Shown piece after piece: positions 3,934 to 5,141 of a stretch of 5,141 nucleotides of DNA. The first letter of the stretch is position 1. Each line of letters begins with the position of its first letter. Location of the stretch: NCBI GenBank assembly GCA_900767695.1, contig CAAGAC010000120.1:1-5141 (forward strand), in the 5' to 3' direction. The notes below the pieces were generated by a model. The model was not told the DNA's origin. It searched no databases and worked only from the letters and a program-made list of their open reading frames with translations. Made by a program: the position numbers and the translations under genes. Origin of the DNA: an uncultured Succinivibrio sp. (GTDB taxonomy: Bacteria > Pseudomonadota > Gammaproteobacteria > Enterobacterales > Succinivibrionaceae).

Positions 3934-5141
3934 TGGTCCATCCAGTCACCCTCGCGTGACGAGTCGACCACCTTTAATAAGAAGTATTCGTCATCAGACA
4001 ATCCGTAGCTTTTCCGCCTGATTGTTTTCGTTCTTTGGTTTATGCCTTCAACCACCCCGTTGGTCACGTGGTAGTCGGCAAATGTCACTATCCCTTCAAT
4101 GTGGTTCCTCAGGAGCCTCGCGTACCACTCGAAGTGCTTGTTCCGCGTGGCCTCGCAGTGCAGGATGATGTTCTCGAGCCTCGACCGCATCTCCGCCCTC
4201 GTCTTCGATCTGCAGGCGTCCTCAGGGGCGTCCTTCACCCAGTCGATCATGAACAGCAGGAAGTTCAGCGTCAGGAGGCTGTCGTAGGTCTCCTCGCGGT
4301 TTCCCCTGGCCTCCTTGGGCTTGGCGTTGAACAGCTCCGAGTCCCTGCCCTTGAGCGTCCCGGCCTCGCTGTCGCGCTGCCGCATTGTGCCGCGGCCCTC
4401 CATCAGGAGGTGCTTGCCGCGCTTGATCTGCCTGGCGCTTTCATGGTCGCCCCTGGCCTCGTACTCTCTGGCGAGATCCGGTCGCACGGGGCTGGTGACG
4501 CCGTCGTGGAAGTTCTTGACTAGGTGGAAGTGGTCGTGGACGGCCTCGATGTGCGGGCACATCTCCTTGAATGCGGAGATGGATCCGGCGTTCATGCCGG
4601 ACGAGACCGCCTCGGCCCTGGACATCCACTCCAGCCCCACGCGCCTGATGAAGTCGTAGACGACGTCCTTGCCTTTCCCAATGGCGATCCAGAGGATCCA
4701 CTTCGTGTCCATGTCGACGATGATCGTGGCGTACTGGTGGCCCTGGTGGGGCTTGAACTCGTCTATGCCGAGGACGCGCGCGAGCCTCGCCGGCTTCTTG
4801 AGAACCTTCCTGCCGTCCTTGTCGGTGGTGACGCAGTAGTGCTCCAGGCGCTCCTTGTCGATCTCCTTGACGATGTTCTTGCTGATCCCTGTTATGTCAG
4901 CCACTTCCTTGATGATGTAGCCGCATGAAGGCAGCGCCGCGATGTAGTGCTCGGCCCTGAGGGTGATCTGGTGGCTGCCGCTCTTGAATGGGCTCTCCTG
5001 ATCATGGCAGTGGCCGCTCCTGCTGCACGGGCAGCGGATGCGCCTCACGGCGAGGACAGCGTAGTCCTGGCCAAAGGGGACGTCCCTCAGGATGACGGGC
5101 GTGGTGCCGTTGCGGTGCATCGGGGCGCCGCAGATCTCGCA
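3918..5141 (-). CDS. ISL3-family transposase (5' partial)
   Basis: This DDE transposase moves the surrounding insertion sequence. The frame has no stop up to the right edge: upstream of the Met at 5120 it reads CEICGAP, giving a CxxC zinc-finger start, so that Met is internal and the true start lies beyond the window. The second half of the N-terminal zinc-binding region is RRIRCPC at residues 26-32 (numbering from that Met). A helix-turn-helix-like stretch (KEVADITGISKNIVKEI) is at 71-87. The catalytic triad appears intact: D120 in LGIDEF, D196 in VHDHFHLVK, and E358 in NGVVEGINQRTKTIRRKSYG. The usual VSxDM segment reads VSSGM at 172-176, but that Asp is not the catalytic one as I align it. 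There is no internal stop or frameshift. Base composition resembles the host genes. The C-terminus (GDWMDQSHKI) is encoded in the IS end itself. Confidence 0.95.
   Translation of the reverse strand, partial: CEICGAPMHRNGTTPVILRDVPFGQDYAVLAVRRIRCPCSRSGHCHDQESPFKSGSHQITLRAEHYIAALPSCGYIIKEVADITGISKNIVKEIDKERLEHYCVTTDKDGRKVLKKPARLARVLGIDEFKPHQGHQYATIIVDMDTKWILWIAIGKGKDVVYDFIRRVGLEWMSRAEAVSSGMNAGSISAFKEMCPHIEAVHDHFHLVKNFHDGVTSPVRPDLAREYEARGDHESARQIKRGKHLLMEGRGTMRQRDSEAGTLKGRDSELFNAKPKEARGNREETYDSLLTLNFLLFMIDWVKDAPEDACRSKTRAEMRSRLENIILHCEATRNKHFEWYARLLRNHIEGIVTFADYHVTNGVVEGINQRTKTIRRKSYGLSDDEYFLLKVVDSSREGDWMDQSHKI

Larger units (their letters stand above)
3909..5141 (-). mobile_element. ISL3-family insertion sequence, truncated by the window edge
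   Basis: The element is defined by an ISL3-type transposase running off the right edge and by a terminal sequence beginning GGGTCTGTCC at 3909, directly after AT-rich host sequence. A start of GGGT is usual for ISL3-family ends. The element end reached here is the one next to the 3' end of the transposase. The other terminal repeat and the far target duplication are outside the window. ISL3 elements usually make 8-bp target duplications, so TGTAAAAA (3901-3908) is the predicted flanking copy. About 1.23 kb of an element expected to be somewhat longer is visible. Confidence 0.88.

Noticed and set aside
4035..4928. Several plus-strand frames opposite the transposase
   Set aside because: They are shadows of the ISL3 transposase, which has intact catalytic motifs on the minus strand. 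They are not passenger genes.
1..5141. CRISPR array, tRNA/rRNA gene, toxin-antitoxin or novel defence module
   Set aside because: No regularly spaced repeats, no tRNA-like cloverleaf sequence and no small paired genes are seen. All coding capacity is explained by two MCPs, one TIM-barrel enzyme and an IS transposase.

Overview
The window is ordinary bacterial chromosome from a motile, GC-rich organism. Its coding sequence is clearly GC-rich with strong use of GAG, CTC, ATC, GGC and also AGG codons, and the spacers drop to AT-rich sequence. Chemoreceptors of the two-transmembrane, HAMP-containing type and proteobacterial-style GC-rich terminators suggest a Gram-negative bacterium, probably a pseudomonadote. 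The sequence alone does not support a genus.

Layout, left to right. (1) Positions 1-572 (+) hold the C-terminal signalling half of a methyl-accepting chemotaxis protein (MCP) whose start lies off the left edge. (2) Positions 573-681 are a convergent spacer with two strong stem-loops, read as terminators. (3) Positions 682-1518 (-) encode a 278-residue TIM-barrel protein of the sugar phosphate isomerase/epimerase (AP endonuclease family 2-like) superfamily. (4) Positions 1519-1912 are a divergent, largely AT-rich intergenic region that must contain promoters for both neighbours, although no strong one can be read. (5) Positions 1913-3562 (+) are a complete 549-residue MCP with TM1, a short periplasmic helical sensor, TM2, HAMP and signalling domain. 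(6) Positions 3563-3908 are a non-coding stretch with another tandem pair of stem-loops and an AT-rich island. (7) From 3909 to beyond the right edge lies an ISL3-type insertion sequence with its transposase on the minus strand. The transposase stop codon sits inside the terminal repeat of the element.

The two MCPs are paralogues with almost identical CheW/CheA-contacting hairpins, so they probably join the same chemosensory arrays and differ in what they sense. The isomerase-like gene between them may act on a sugar-derived metabolite. A link between its substrate and either receptor's ligand is only a guess from position. The insertion sequence is an independent mobile element that landed in the AT-rich spacer.

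I found no previously undescribed system. The observations most worth a second look are the loss of the usual HAMP proline in the complete MCP, the precise IS boundary with its coding/terminal-repeat overlap, and the AT-rich, palindrome-bearing island beside the IS.
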